A DNA stretch of 6,593 nucleotides, taken from assembly GCA_900555765.1 (NCBI GenBank), contig USMA01000053.1, forward strand, positions 1 through 6,593, read 5' to 3'. Below, piece by piece: positions 1-4,838 of the stretch (position 1 is its first letter; each line of letters starts with the position of its first letter). A model generated the notes under the pieces. The model had not been told where the DNA came from, made no database searches, and worked only from the letters and a program-made list of their open reading frames with translations. The stretch is from an uncultured Collinsella sp. GTDB lineage: Bacteria; Actinomycetota; Coriobacteriia; Coriobacteriales; Coriobacteriaceae. The position numbers and the translations under genes were made by a program.

Positions 1-219
1 GTCAATCTTGGAAAGCTCGAACAGGCGGTTCGAGGTAAACGAAATGTTGAGCGGGAAGCCGTCGTTACCGGCAGCGAGCACGTTATCGGTGTCGCCGACG
101 CAGATAAGGGCACCCAGGTGACCGGCAATGATCATGTCGAGGGCGGTGCGGATCGGCTGACCAGGTGCCGTCAGGCGAATGGCCTGTTCCATACGCTTTT
201 GCAGCTCGTTCTTATCCAA
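1..219 (-). CDS. disA: DNA integrity scanning diadenylate cyclase DisA, N-terminal part (cut by window edge)
   Basis: The 73 visible residues read (M)DKNELQKRMEQAIRLTAPG..., followed by a segment with GALICVGD, GNDGFPLNISF and RLFELSKID. This matches the start of the DisA_N (DAC) domain, where family members carry APGTPLR, GGLIVVG, GGF and LYELAKMDGAI at the same spacing. DisA joins two ATP molecules to make cyclic di-AMP in the cytosol; its C-terminal helix-hairpin-helix domain binds branched DNA and links synthesis to DNA integrity. The catalytic DGA and RHR motifs and the DNA-binding part lie beyond the left edge, so activity cannot be judged. No in-frame ATG lies just upstream. TTG at 217-219, seven bases after GGGAG, is the best start and gives the usual short N-terminal extension. 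The gene is divergent from mntP and must have its own promoter to its right. The family call is confident; the start is somewhat less so. Confidence 0.9.
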   Translation of the reverse strand, partial: MDKNELQKRMEQAIRLTAPGQPIRTALDMIIAGHLGALICVGDTDNVLAAGNDGFPLNISFTSNRLFELSKID

Positions 220-378
220 GGCATCGCTCCCATCGTATACGCTCCATAAACGCCAATAAGTTTCTCACGGTTTGCCCCTGTGACGCCCGCAAAATCCGAT
301 GCTTACAGAATGAGCGAACACAGCTGAGAGCCCCGATCCAAATGAGCTGCTTATGTGATAGCATCGGGATTCACATAA
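220..378. other. Divergent intergenic region between disA and the mntP leader
   Basis: These 159 bases must hold the promoters of disA (leftward) and of the mntP transcript (rightward). I looked for paired -35 and -10 hexamers with 16-18 base spacing on both strands and found none convincing. The segment is visibly less GC-rich than the flanking genes, as expected for a promoter region. The short open frame crossing 165-398 is a shadow of disA. No conserved RNA or repeat was recognised here. Confidence 0.5.
227..231 (-). promoter_or_regulatory. Ribosome binding site deciding the TTG start of disA
   Basis: On the minus strand GGGAG sits seven bases before TTG (217-219). The reading frame upstream of that TTG contains no ATG or GTG near a Shine-Dalgarno sequence, so this site is the main reason for choosing a non-ATG start. 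Confidence 0.6.
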
Positions 379-476
379 ATGAGGGAGTAGTCGCGTGATC
401 GGGTTCGCCTCCGGTGGCGCGGTAAGTCAACACACTGGCCGATGCGGCCTGGCTTGCCTTAATGAACGAGACTCGT
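379..476 (+). promoter_or_regulatory. yybP-ykoY family Mn2+ riboswitch aptamer controlling mntP
   Basis: The 5' strand contains GAGGGAGTAG (381-390), matching the conserved GGGGAGUAG signature of this family. A GC-rich hairpin follows (392-395 with 418-421, inner 398-403 with 410-415). The next helix is GGTAAG (421-426) with CTTGCC (453-458). Within it an asymmetric internal loop begins TCAA and is closed by GGCC (437-440) with GGCC (446-449), with TGG on the 3' side. This is the same arrangement as GUCAA...CGG-CUU in the family as I recall it. The closing helix P1 pairs ATGAG (379-383) with CTCGT (472-476), preceded by ACGAGA, equivalent to the conserved GCAAGA. The family senses Mn2+ and commonly precedes mntP, which is the gene downstream here. 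P1 shares bases with the terminator that follows, indicating a transcriptional ON switch. The helix assignments are by eye and not energy-calculated. Confidence 0.88.
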
Positions 477-513
477 GGCTGTGCGCGCAACGCGTACGCC
501 ACGGGTCTTTTTT
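470..513 (+). terminator. Riboswitch-controlled intrinsic terminator upstream of mntP
   Basis: GACTCGTGGC (470-479) pairs with GCCACGGGTC (498-507) over ten base pairs, including one G-U. The hairpin continues inside with GTGCGCG (481-487) against CGCGTAC (491-497) around a CAA loop, leaving T480 bulged. Six T follow (508-513). This is a very stable factor-independent terminator lying 53 bases before the mntP start codon. Its left arm contains CTCGT (472-476), the 3' strand of the aptamer closing helix. The two structures therefore exclude each other: metal-bound aptamer should allow read-through, free aptamer should end transcription. Confidence 0.88.
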
Positions 514-553
514 GTTACTCCCCCAAGAGGTACACGCGGGCCCGCCCGCAGAG

Positions 554-559
554 AGGGAG
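554..559 (+). promoter_or_regulatory. Ribosome binding site of mntP
   Basis: AGGGAG lies seven bases before the ATG at 567. It fixes the start of mntP and excludes the upstream in-frame ATG at 462, which lies inside the riboswitch. A small GC hairpin (GCGGG 536-540 with CCCGC 545-549) sits directly upstream. Confidence 0.8.
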
Positions 560-566
560 CCAGACT

Positions 567-1145
567 ATGGGACTCGCAGAGCTCGTGTTGCTCGCCGTTG
601 GCCTTTCGATGGACGCCTTTGCCGTTTCCATCTGCAAGGGCCTTGGCATGAAGAAAATCAACCTTAAAGTCGCCGTGGTGCTCGGTCTGTTCTTTGGCGG
701 CTTTCAGGCCGGCATGCCCGTGATCGGATGGGCGCTCGGTAGCCAATTCTTAGGGATCATCGGCCCCATCGACCATTGGATTGCCTTTATCCTATTGGCC
801 TTTATCGGCGGCAAAATGTTGTGGGAGGCCTTTACCGAGGACGAGGATGAAGGCGACGGCAAGGATGCCGAAAAGATTGACCTAGGCGAGTACCTGATCC
901 TCGCCATCGCCACCTCGATTGACGCGCTCGCCGTGGGTATCTCGTTTGCGGCGCTCTCGGTCGACATCGTTCCAGCTGTATCGCTCATCGGCATCACGAC
1001 CTTTGTCTTCTCCGTTGCCGGCGTAGCGATCGGCCACACCTTTGGCGCGCGCTACGAAAAACCCGCCACCATCGTGGGTGGCGTCGTGCTCATCCTTATC
1101 GGCCTCAAGATCCTGCTGGAACACTTGGGTTTTTTGGTGCTGTAA
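567..1145 (+). CDS. mntP: Manganese efflux pump MntP
   Basis: A 192-residue integral membrane protein, close to the 188 residues of E. coli MntP. It exports Mn2+ across the cytoplasmic membrane and protects against manganese excess. Six hydrophobic segments are visible at about residues 3-23, 35-57, 69-88, 106-130, 136-158 and 166-186, giving the two three-helix repeats of the family. The repeats each carry the signature acidic residue in matching motifs: GLSMDAFAVS (D16) and ATSIDALAVG (D119). An acidic loop (EDEDEGDGKDAEKID, about 91-105) joins the halves and could attract cations. The start is ATG 567, seven bases after AGGGAG; the open frame extends upstream only into the riboswitch. Regulation by the preceding Mn2+ riboswitch supports the substrate. 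No clear terminator follows within the next 35 bases, so some read-through toward hipB is possible. Confidence 0.95.
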   Translation: MGLAELVLLAVGLSMDAFAVSICKGLGMKKINLKVAVVLGLFFGGFQAGMPVIGWALGSQFLGIIGPIDHWIAFILLAFIGGKMLWEAFTEDEDEGDGKDAEKIDLGEYLILAIATSIDALAVGISFAALSVDIVPAVSLIGITTFVFSVAGVAIGHTFGARYEKPATIVGGVVLILIGLKILLEHLGFLVL

Positions 1146-1171
1146 AACACCCTTCAAAACTAAACGTCCGT

Positions 1172-1183
1172 ATGAGGCCTCAT
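1172..1183. repeat. 12-bp perfect palindrome after mntP
   Basis: ATGAGGCCTCAT is a perfect palindrome 26 bases after the mntP stop. It touches the first hipBA operator copy (shared bases 1181-1183). It has no loop and no T-tract, so it is not a typical terminator. It may be an extra protein-binding site or chance; function unknown. Confidence 0.35.
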
Positions 1184-1198
1184 GCAGAGTTTTGCATG
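1181..1198 (+). promoter_or_regulatory. Probable HipB operator, copy 1
   Basis: CATGCAGAGTTTTGCATG: perfect 6-bp arms CATGCA/TGCATG around a 6-base spacer. It lies upstream of the probable -35 hexamer and differs from copy 2 at one spacer base. Binding by the adjacent antitoxin is inferred from position and from autoregulation known for HipB. Confidence 0.65.
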
Positions 1199-1202
1199 AG
1201 CC

Positions 1203-1231
1203 TTTTCATGCAGACTTTTGCATGTCATACT
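1203..1231 (+). promoter_or_regulatory. Probable hipBA promoter
   Basis: TTTTCA (1203-1208) and CATACT (1226-1231) each match four of six consensus positions, are 17 bases apart, and the -10 is preceded by TGT (extended -10). Operator copy 2 fills the spacer, and copy 3 covers the expected start near 1238. This arrangement suits repression by blocking RNA polymerase. Confidence 0.5.
1207..1224 (+). promoter_or_regulatory. Probable HipB operator, copy 2
   Basis: CATGCAGACTTTTGCATG: the same perfect 6-6-6 inverted repeat, centre 26 bp from copy 1 and located between the probable -35 and -10 hexamers. Fifteen bases of it (1208-1222 region) reappear as the reverse complement in copy 3. Confidence 0.68.
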
Positions 1232-1233
1232 AG

Positions 1234-1251
1234 GATGCAAAAGTCTGCACG
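1234..1251 (-). promoter_or_regulatory. Probable HipB operator, copy 3 (inverted)
   Basis: Read on the minus strand this is CGTGCAGACTTTTGCATC, matching copy 2 at 16 of 18 positions; the outer base pairs of the palindrome are degenerate, which may make it the weakest site. Its centre is 27 bp from copy 2. It covers the expected transcription start and ends three bases before the hipB ribosome binding site AGGAG (1254-1258). Confidence 0.62.
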
Positions 1252-1264
1252 TTAGGAGATTGCC

Positions 1265-1732
1265 ATGGATACCCTTCCCATCACCACGCCGCGTCAAGCC
1301 GGCATCTACGTGCGTCAGGCGCGCGAGGCGCAGGGGATCACCCGTGCCGCCCTCGCTAAAAAAGCCGGTGTTTCGGAACGCCTGCTCGCATCGCTCGAGC
1401 TGGGAGATGCCACGGGCATTCGGCTCGACAAGCTGCTGGCAGTTTTCGGTGCTCTTGGACTGGCGCTCGCCGCTCAAGGGGATATAGGCGAAACGAAAAA
1501 TGAGCAACCAGTCGACGCCCCGCATGCTGATCAACCTTGCAGCACCTCCAGACGCCATCACGCCCAACGTCTTCATCATCGCAACCGTCGCAGCACAACC
1601 ATTCCGGCTCTTGCAGATGCCCCCTTTACATCCGCACTCTACGACGAGGTCTTCGCCGATTTCGCCATGTCCAATCTCGGTGTCTCGATTGCCACAAACG
1701 CATCTAGCCAAACCATGCCCGAAGGGAAATAG
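1265..1732 (+). CDS. hipB: HipB-like antitoxin, XRE-family helix-turn-helix protein
   Basis: A 155-residue protein whose residues 11-70 form a helix-turn-helix domain of the XRE/Cro type. RQAREAQGITRAALAKKAG is the first pair of helices, VSERLLASLELGD the recognition helix and its exit, and IRLDKLLAVFGALGLAL the closing helices typical of HipB. As in other HipBA modules it should bind the operators upstream, repress the operon and hold HipA inactive. ATG 1265 follows AGGAG by six bases. The gene ends three bases before hipA, so the two are translationally linked. E. coli HipB has 88 residues; this one carries a long tail. Residues 73-117 are a low-complexity, His/Arg-rich linker, then ALYDEVFADFAMSNLGV (124-140) looks helical again. 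The linker has unusually few G/C-ending codons while another frame has more, so a pair of compensating frameshifts is possible. Function is inferred from the HTH and from hipA. Confidence 0.85.
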   Translation: MDTLPITTPRQAGIYVRQAREAQGITRAALAKKAGVSERLLASLELGDATGIRLDKLLAVFGALGLALAAQGDIGETKNEQPVDAPHADQPCSTSRRHHAQRLHHRNRRSTTIPALADAPFTSALYDEVFADFAMSNLGVSIATNASSQTMPEGK

Positions 1733-1735
1733 CCA

Positions 1736-3040
1736 ATGGCCAGAACATCACTTCGGACCATTATTTGCGGCGTGCCTGCTGGAACGCTCACGCAAGATGA
1801 GAACGGTCTTATCAGCTTTACCTACGATCATGACTATGACGGGCCAGCCCTATCGACCAACATACCCGTATCGAATCGCACATACGGACAACAGGTCATG
1901 AATCCGTACCTGTTTGGCCTTCTACCCGACAGCGAGGACCAACGAAAAGCGATTGCCGCCGAATTCGACGTTAGGCCCAACAATCCCGTTGCGTTGCTCA
2001 GCCATATCGGACTCGACTGTCCGGGCGGCGTGCAGTTTTGTGCCGAAGAAGATACCGACGCCGTCCTGCATCGCGCTGGCGAATACCGCCCTATAGACAA
2101 CCACGAAATTGCTCTTCGTCTCAAGTCGATCAGAGATGACCGCGATGCATCGTGGATGGGTCTAGATGAAAGTTGGTCACTTGGAGGCAACCAGGGCAAG
2201 TTCGCGCTCGCGTTCATAAACGGCCGCTGGTGCGAATGCATGGGCTCCTCGCCCACGACGCATATTTTCAAAAATGGCGTTATCGGATTTAAACTCGAGG
2301 CTCTCAATGAGTTTGTCTGCATGAAAAGCGCCCAGCGCGTCGGCATCGCAACGGCAAACGTCGAATATCGTATGTTTGAGAACGAACCTGCCCTCATTGT
2401 TGAGCGCTATGACCGCGTGAAAGTCAAAGACGGAACGATCAGGCGCCTACATCAAGAAGACCTCTGTCAGGCACTTGGGGTGATGCCCGCCCAAAAGTAC
2501 ACGGCAGACGGCGGCCCGACCGCACGCGATATTCAGGAACTCCTCGTCAATACGAGCCATCATCAACTTAACCTGTATCTGTTTACGCAGACACTTTTCT
2601 TTAACGCCATCATCGGCGCACCGGACGCGCATGCGAAGAACTATTCCCTGCTTCTTGGAAACGGCGGCACAGCTATGATGGCCCGTATGTATGACGTTGC
2701 ATCTGGGCTGGCATACGAACGTATGCGGCGAAAAGCGCGCCTCGCCATGAGCGTTGGCGGCGAAAACCGTGTGGGACGCATCGGTCCAGGCGCTATCCGC
2801 CGATACCACGGTATGGGCGACCCCGCGCTGGAGGCGGCACTCACCGATGCCGGGCTATCCGAGAAGTTTTGCTTTGCGACCATGATGGACCTCGCCTACG
2901 AGGTACCCATTTGCATGGAAGAGGTCATGGACGAATACGCCGACCTGCCCGGCATGGCGGACCTGCGCGAGCATATGCTCGGCCCCGTCCGCGAAAACTG
3001 CCAGCGCACCCTCGACCTCATCAAGGCGGATATGGGCTAG
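1736..3040 (+). CDS. hipA: HipA-like serine/threonine kinase toxin
   Basis: A 434-residue protein, close to the 440 of E. coli HipA. The N-terminal subdomain (about 5-105) contains NPYLFGLLPDSEDQR, the family's couple-HipA signature (usually N..FxnLLPeg). The kinase core follows. ESWSLGGNQGKFALAF (145-160) is the glycine-rich loop, with S148 at the position of the autophosphorylated Ser150. THIFK (175-179) supplies the ATP-binding lysine K179. APDAHAKNYS (295-304) is the catalytic loop with D297, and MYDVAS (318-323) carries the Mg-binding D320. All expected catalytic residues are present, so the kinase looks intact. E. coli HipA phosphorylates glutamyl-tRNA synthetase and halts translation; the target here is unknown. 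AAGGGA, eight bases before ATG 1736, overlaps the end of hipB. The loop reads GNQGK rather than the E. coli GAQEK, a variation seen in the wider family as far as I recall. Confidence 0.93.
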   Translation: MARTSLRTIICGVPAGTLTQDENGLISFTYDHDYDGPALSTNIPVSNRTYGQQVMNPYLFGLLPDSEDQRKAIAAEFDVRPNNPVALLSHIGLDCPGGVQFCAEEDTDAVLHRAGEYRPIDNHEIALRLKSIRDDRDASWMGLDESWSLGGNQGKFALAFINGRWCECMGSSPTTHIFKNGVIGFKLEALNEFVCMKSAQRVGIATANVEYRMFENEPALIVERYDRVKVKDGTIRRLHQEDLCQALGVMPAQKYTADGGPTARDIQELLVNTSHHQLNLYLFTQTLFFNAIIGAPDAHAKNYSLLLGNGGTAMMARMYDVASGLAYERMRRKARLAMSVGGENRVGRIGPGAIRRYHGMGDPALEAALTDAGLSEKFCFATMMDLAYEVPICMEEVMDEYADLPGMADLREHMLGPVRENCQRTLDLIKADMG

Positions 3041-3061
3041 ACGTTCGCAATTTCCCATTTC

Positions 3062-3110
3062 TTAAAAGAAAGGAGGCGGCACCCGTCGCAAAAGCTCGGA
3101 TGCCCCCTCT
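3062..3110 (-). terminator. Intrinsic terminator of pepD
   Basis: On the minus strand GAGGGGGCA (3109-3101) pairs with TGCCGCCTC (3081-3073) with a single central C-C mismatch. CCG/CGG extends the stem inward. It is followed by TTTCTTTT (3071-3064). The U-rich run is only on the minus-strand side, so it serves pepD; the hipA side has no T-tract after the hairpin. It starts 57 bases after the pepD stop. Confidence 0.7.
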
Positions 3111-3129
3111 CGTAATGTCATTTGCAATC

Positions 3130-3160
3130 CGCTAGCACGTGGCTCGGACTGCTGCTAGCG
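3130..3160. repeat. 8-bp inverted repeat in the hipA-pepD junction
   Basis: CGCTAGCA (3130-3137) and TGCTAGCG (3153-3160) are perfect inverted arms around 15 bases, seven bases beyond the pepD stop codon. Neither side has a T-tract. It could stabilise the pepD mRNA end or assist termination of the converging hipA transcript; this is inference. Confidence 0.5.
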
Positions 3161-3166
3161 CAACCT

Positions 3167-4624
3167 TTACGCAGCGAGACGCTTGAGGACGTCGATGAGC
3201 AGCTCGTAGAAGCGCTCGGCAGAAGCGAGCTCCATGCTCTCGTCCGGGGTGTGGACATCGGAGAGCGTCGGGCCCACGGCGATGGCGTCCAGACCGTGCA
3301 GGGCCTCGGCAAACAGGCCGCACTCAAGGCCGGCGTGAATGGACTCGATGCGCACCTCGGAGCCAAAGAGCTCGCGATAGCTCTCGACAAAGACGTCGCG
3401 GACCGGCGAATGCTCGGCATAGCTCCAGCCGGGATACTCGAACTCGAACTTGGCGTCGAAGCCCAGGACATCGGCCAGCGTCTGCAGGCGGTCCTTGAAC
3501 TCGTTCTGCAGCGAGGTGATCGAGGAGCGCGGGGACAGCATGATCTTGACCTCGTCGTCAGAAGTGGCAACCACACCGATGTTGGAGGAAACCTCGACGG
3601 AGCCGTCGGTGGCGACGTTGCGGCGAATCACGCCGTTAGGGGCAAGACGCAGGGCGCGGATGAGGGCAAGCGCGGACTTCTGGTCCATGGCCTCGACCTC
3701 GGCGTCGTCGGCAATCTCGACGGTGCAGGTAAAGCCGGGGTCGAAGACCTCGAGCTCGGCAGTGACGTCGGCGATGATGCCCTTTGCGATCTGGGCCGCG
3801 GCCTCGGCGGCAGCGTGGTCGGCGTAGACCAGAACAGCTTTGCACTCACGGTTGATGGCGTTGTCCTTGGTGCCGCCGTTAAAGCTAACGATGGCGGGCT
3901 CGCCGGCGACCATCAGGCGGTCGATGATGCGGGCCATGATGAGGTTGCCGTTGCCGCGCTCCAGGTGGATGTCGGCACCGGAGTGACCGCCCAACAGGCC
4001 AGAAATCTCGAGCGTGAGGGTGCTACCGGTCTTGTGCTCGCGCGCGATCGGGCAGGTGTAGGTAACGACGACGCCGCCGGCGCAGCTGACGGTGGCAACG
4101 CCCTCTTCCTCGGAGTCAAGGTTAATCATGGTGCGGGCGCTAATCTGGGACTTGTCGAGCGTCTCGGCGCCGACCAGGCCAGTCTCCTCGTCGGTGGTGA
4201 ATACGCACTCGAGGGCCGGATGGGCAATCGAATCGTCGTTGAGCACAGTAAGCATAAGCGCGACGGCGATGCCGTTGTCAGCGCCCAGCGTAGTACCGTT
4301 AGCGGTGAGGACGCCGTCCTTGACGACCAGGTCGATACCATCGGTCGTAAAGTCGTGCTCAACGGAGCCCAACTTGTCGCACACCATATCGATGTGGCCC
4401 TGCAGCATCACGGTCGGAGCATTCTCGGCACCGGCAGATGCGGGCTTGCGAATGATGACGTTGTAGACCTCGTCCTGGTACACATCGAGGCCGCGCTCCT
4501 TGGCAAACGCGACCAGGAAATCGCTGATGCCCTTCTCGTTACCAGACCCACGGGGAATCGCGCTGACCTCCTCAAAGAAATGGAACAGCTGGGCGGGCTC
4601 GTAGCCGGTAATCTTGTAGTCCAT
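3167..4624 (-). CDS. pepD: Aminoacyl-histidine dipeptidase (carnosinase-like, peptidase M20C)
   Basis: A cytosolic zinc dipeptidase of 485 residues, the same length as E. coli PepD, which cleaves Xaa-His and other unblocked dipeptides. All di-metal ligands are visible in family order: H77 and catalytic D79 in LQGHIDMVCDK, bridging D116 in LGADNGIA, catalytic base E146 with ligand E147 in TTDEETGL, D170 in INLDSEEEG and H458 in DVHTPDE. SGLLGGHSGADIH (208-220) marks the lid/dimerisation domain (about 185-390), also typical. ATG 4622-4624 is chosen because AAGGAGG ends four bases before it and the protein then begins as in the family; a longer in-frame start at 4729 would add 35 unrelated residues. 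It lies downstream of clpC on the same strand with 214 bases between, and a weak promoter is visible there. Likely role: final step of peptide recycling after ATP-dependent proteolysis and of peptide uptake. Confidence 0.95.
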   Translation of the reverse strand: MDYKITGYEPAQLFHFFEEVSAIPRGSGNEKGISDFLVAFAKERGLDVYQDEVYNVIIRKPASAGAENAPTVMLQGHIDMVCDKLGSVEHDFTTDGIDLVVKDGVLTANGTTLGADNGIAVALMLTVLNDDSIAHPALECVFTTDEETGLVGAETLDKSQISARTMINLDSEEEGVATVSCAGGVVVTYTCPIAREHKTGSTLTLEISGLLGGHSGADIHLERGNGNLIMARIIDRLMVAGEPAIVSFNGGTKDNAINRECKAVLVYADHAAAEAAAQIAKGIIADVTAELEVFDPGFTCTVEIADDAEVEAMDQKSALALIRALRLAPNGVIRRNVATDGSVEVSSNIGVVATSDDEVKIMLSPRSSITSLQNEFKDRLQTLADVLGFDAKFEFEYPGWSYAEHSPVRDVFVESYRELFGSEVRIESIHAGLECGLFAEALHGLDAIAVGPTLSDVHTPDESMELASAERFYELLIDVLKRLAA

Positions 4625-4628
4625 GGTG

Positions 4629-4635
4629 CCTCCTT
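4629..4635 (-). promoter_or_regulatory. Ribosome binding site of pepD
   Basis: AAGGAGG on the minus strand, four bases before ATG 4622-4624. This near-perfect anti-16S match decides the start against the longer in-frame alternative at 4729. Confidence 0.8.
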
Positions 4636-4668
4636 GGCGCAACTGGTTAGACAGTAAGACATGCGCCT

Positions 4669-4697
4669 TGTATATTCCCAGACTTTGCGTGCATAAA
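4669..4697 (-). promoter_or_regulatory. Possible pepD promoter
   Basis: On the minus strand TTTATG (4697-4692) and TATACA (4674-4669) are separated by 17 bases. The -10 matches four of six consensus positions and the -35 only three. It would give an mRNA leader of roughly 38 bases. It is the best candidate in this gap, but weak. Confidence 0.3.
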
Positions 4698-4781
4698 CCA
4701 GTCGAAAACGCCGAGCGCCCCCGCATCATCGGCTAACGGTGGACCGTATAGCGCAACAGTCACAACTTCCGCAGCTCTACA

Positions 4782-4813
4782 AATCGAGGCGCCCTTTCCG
4801 GAGCGCCTCGATT
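4782..4813 (-). terminator. Terminator-like perfect hairpin after clpC
   Basis: AATCGAGGCGC (4782-4792) and GCGCCTCGATT (4803-4813) are perfect 11-bp arms with a 10-base loop, located 25 bases past the clpC stop. On the minus strand only TTT follows the stem, so it is a weak or atypical intrinsic terminator. It may partly separate clpC from pepD or stabilise the clpC mRNA 3' end. Confidence 0.6.
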
Positions 4814-4838
4814 GCGTGTATCAAATTGTCGCCACGCC

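Noticed and set aside
234..239. TATACG on the minus strand as a disA -10 box
   Set aside because: Transcription would start inside the ribosome binding site and no -35 hexamer is at proper spacing.
462..566. Upstream in-frame ATG extending mntP by 35 residues
   Set aside because: It lies inside the riboswitch and terminator, has no ribosome binding site, and adds residues absent from the MntP family. ATG 567 has AGGGAG at the right distance.
1181..1251. CRISPR-like short repeats
   Set aside because: The repeats are 18-bp palindromes in mixed orientation with 8-9 base gaps next to a regulator gene, which fits operators and not a CRISPR array.
1146..1251. The 15-bp inverted repeat (1208-1248) as the mntP terminator
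   Set aside because: No T-tract follows on either strand and its arms coincide with the operator copies, so a DNA-binding role is the better explanation.
1160..1711. Minus-strand open frame of 183 codons across hipB and its operators
   Set aside because: It runs through the promoter and operator region, has no ribosome binding site, and shows no family resemblance. The opposite strand has a clear HTH protein.
1500..1901. Separate plus-strand gene overlapping the end of hipB and the start of hipA
   Set aside because: Its later part is clearly a shadow of hipA and no ribosome binding site precedes it. Only its first 110 bases have notable codon use, reported as a frame anomaly instead.
3122..4657. 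Long open frame of about 511 codons on the plus strand opposite pepD
   Set aside because: It is an antisense shadow created by high-GC codon structure: composition dominated by Gly, Ala, Val, Asp and Leu with no recognisable domain, while pepD has all catalytic motifs.
4625..4729. Longer pepD start at 4729
   Set aside because: The extra 35 residues are unlike PepD, while AAGGAGG directly precedes ATG 4622-4624 and yields the family length of 485.
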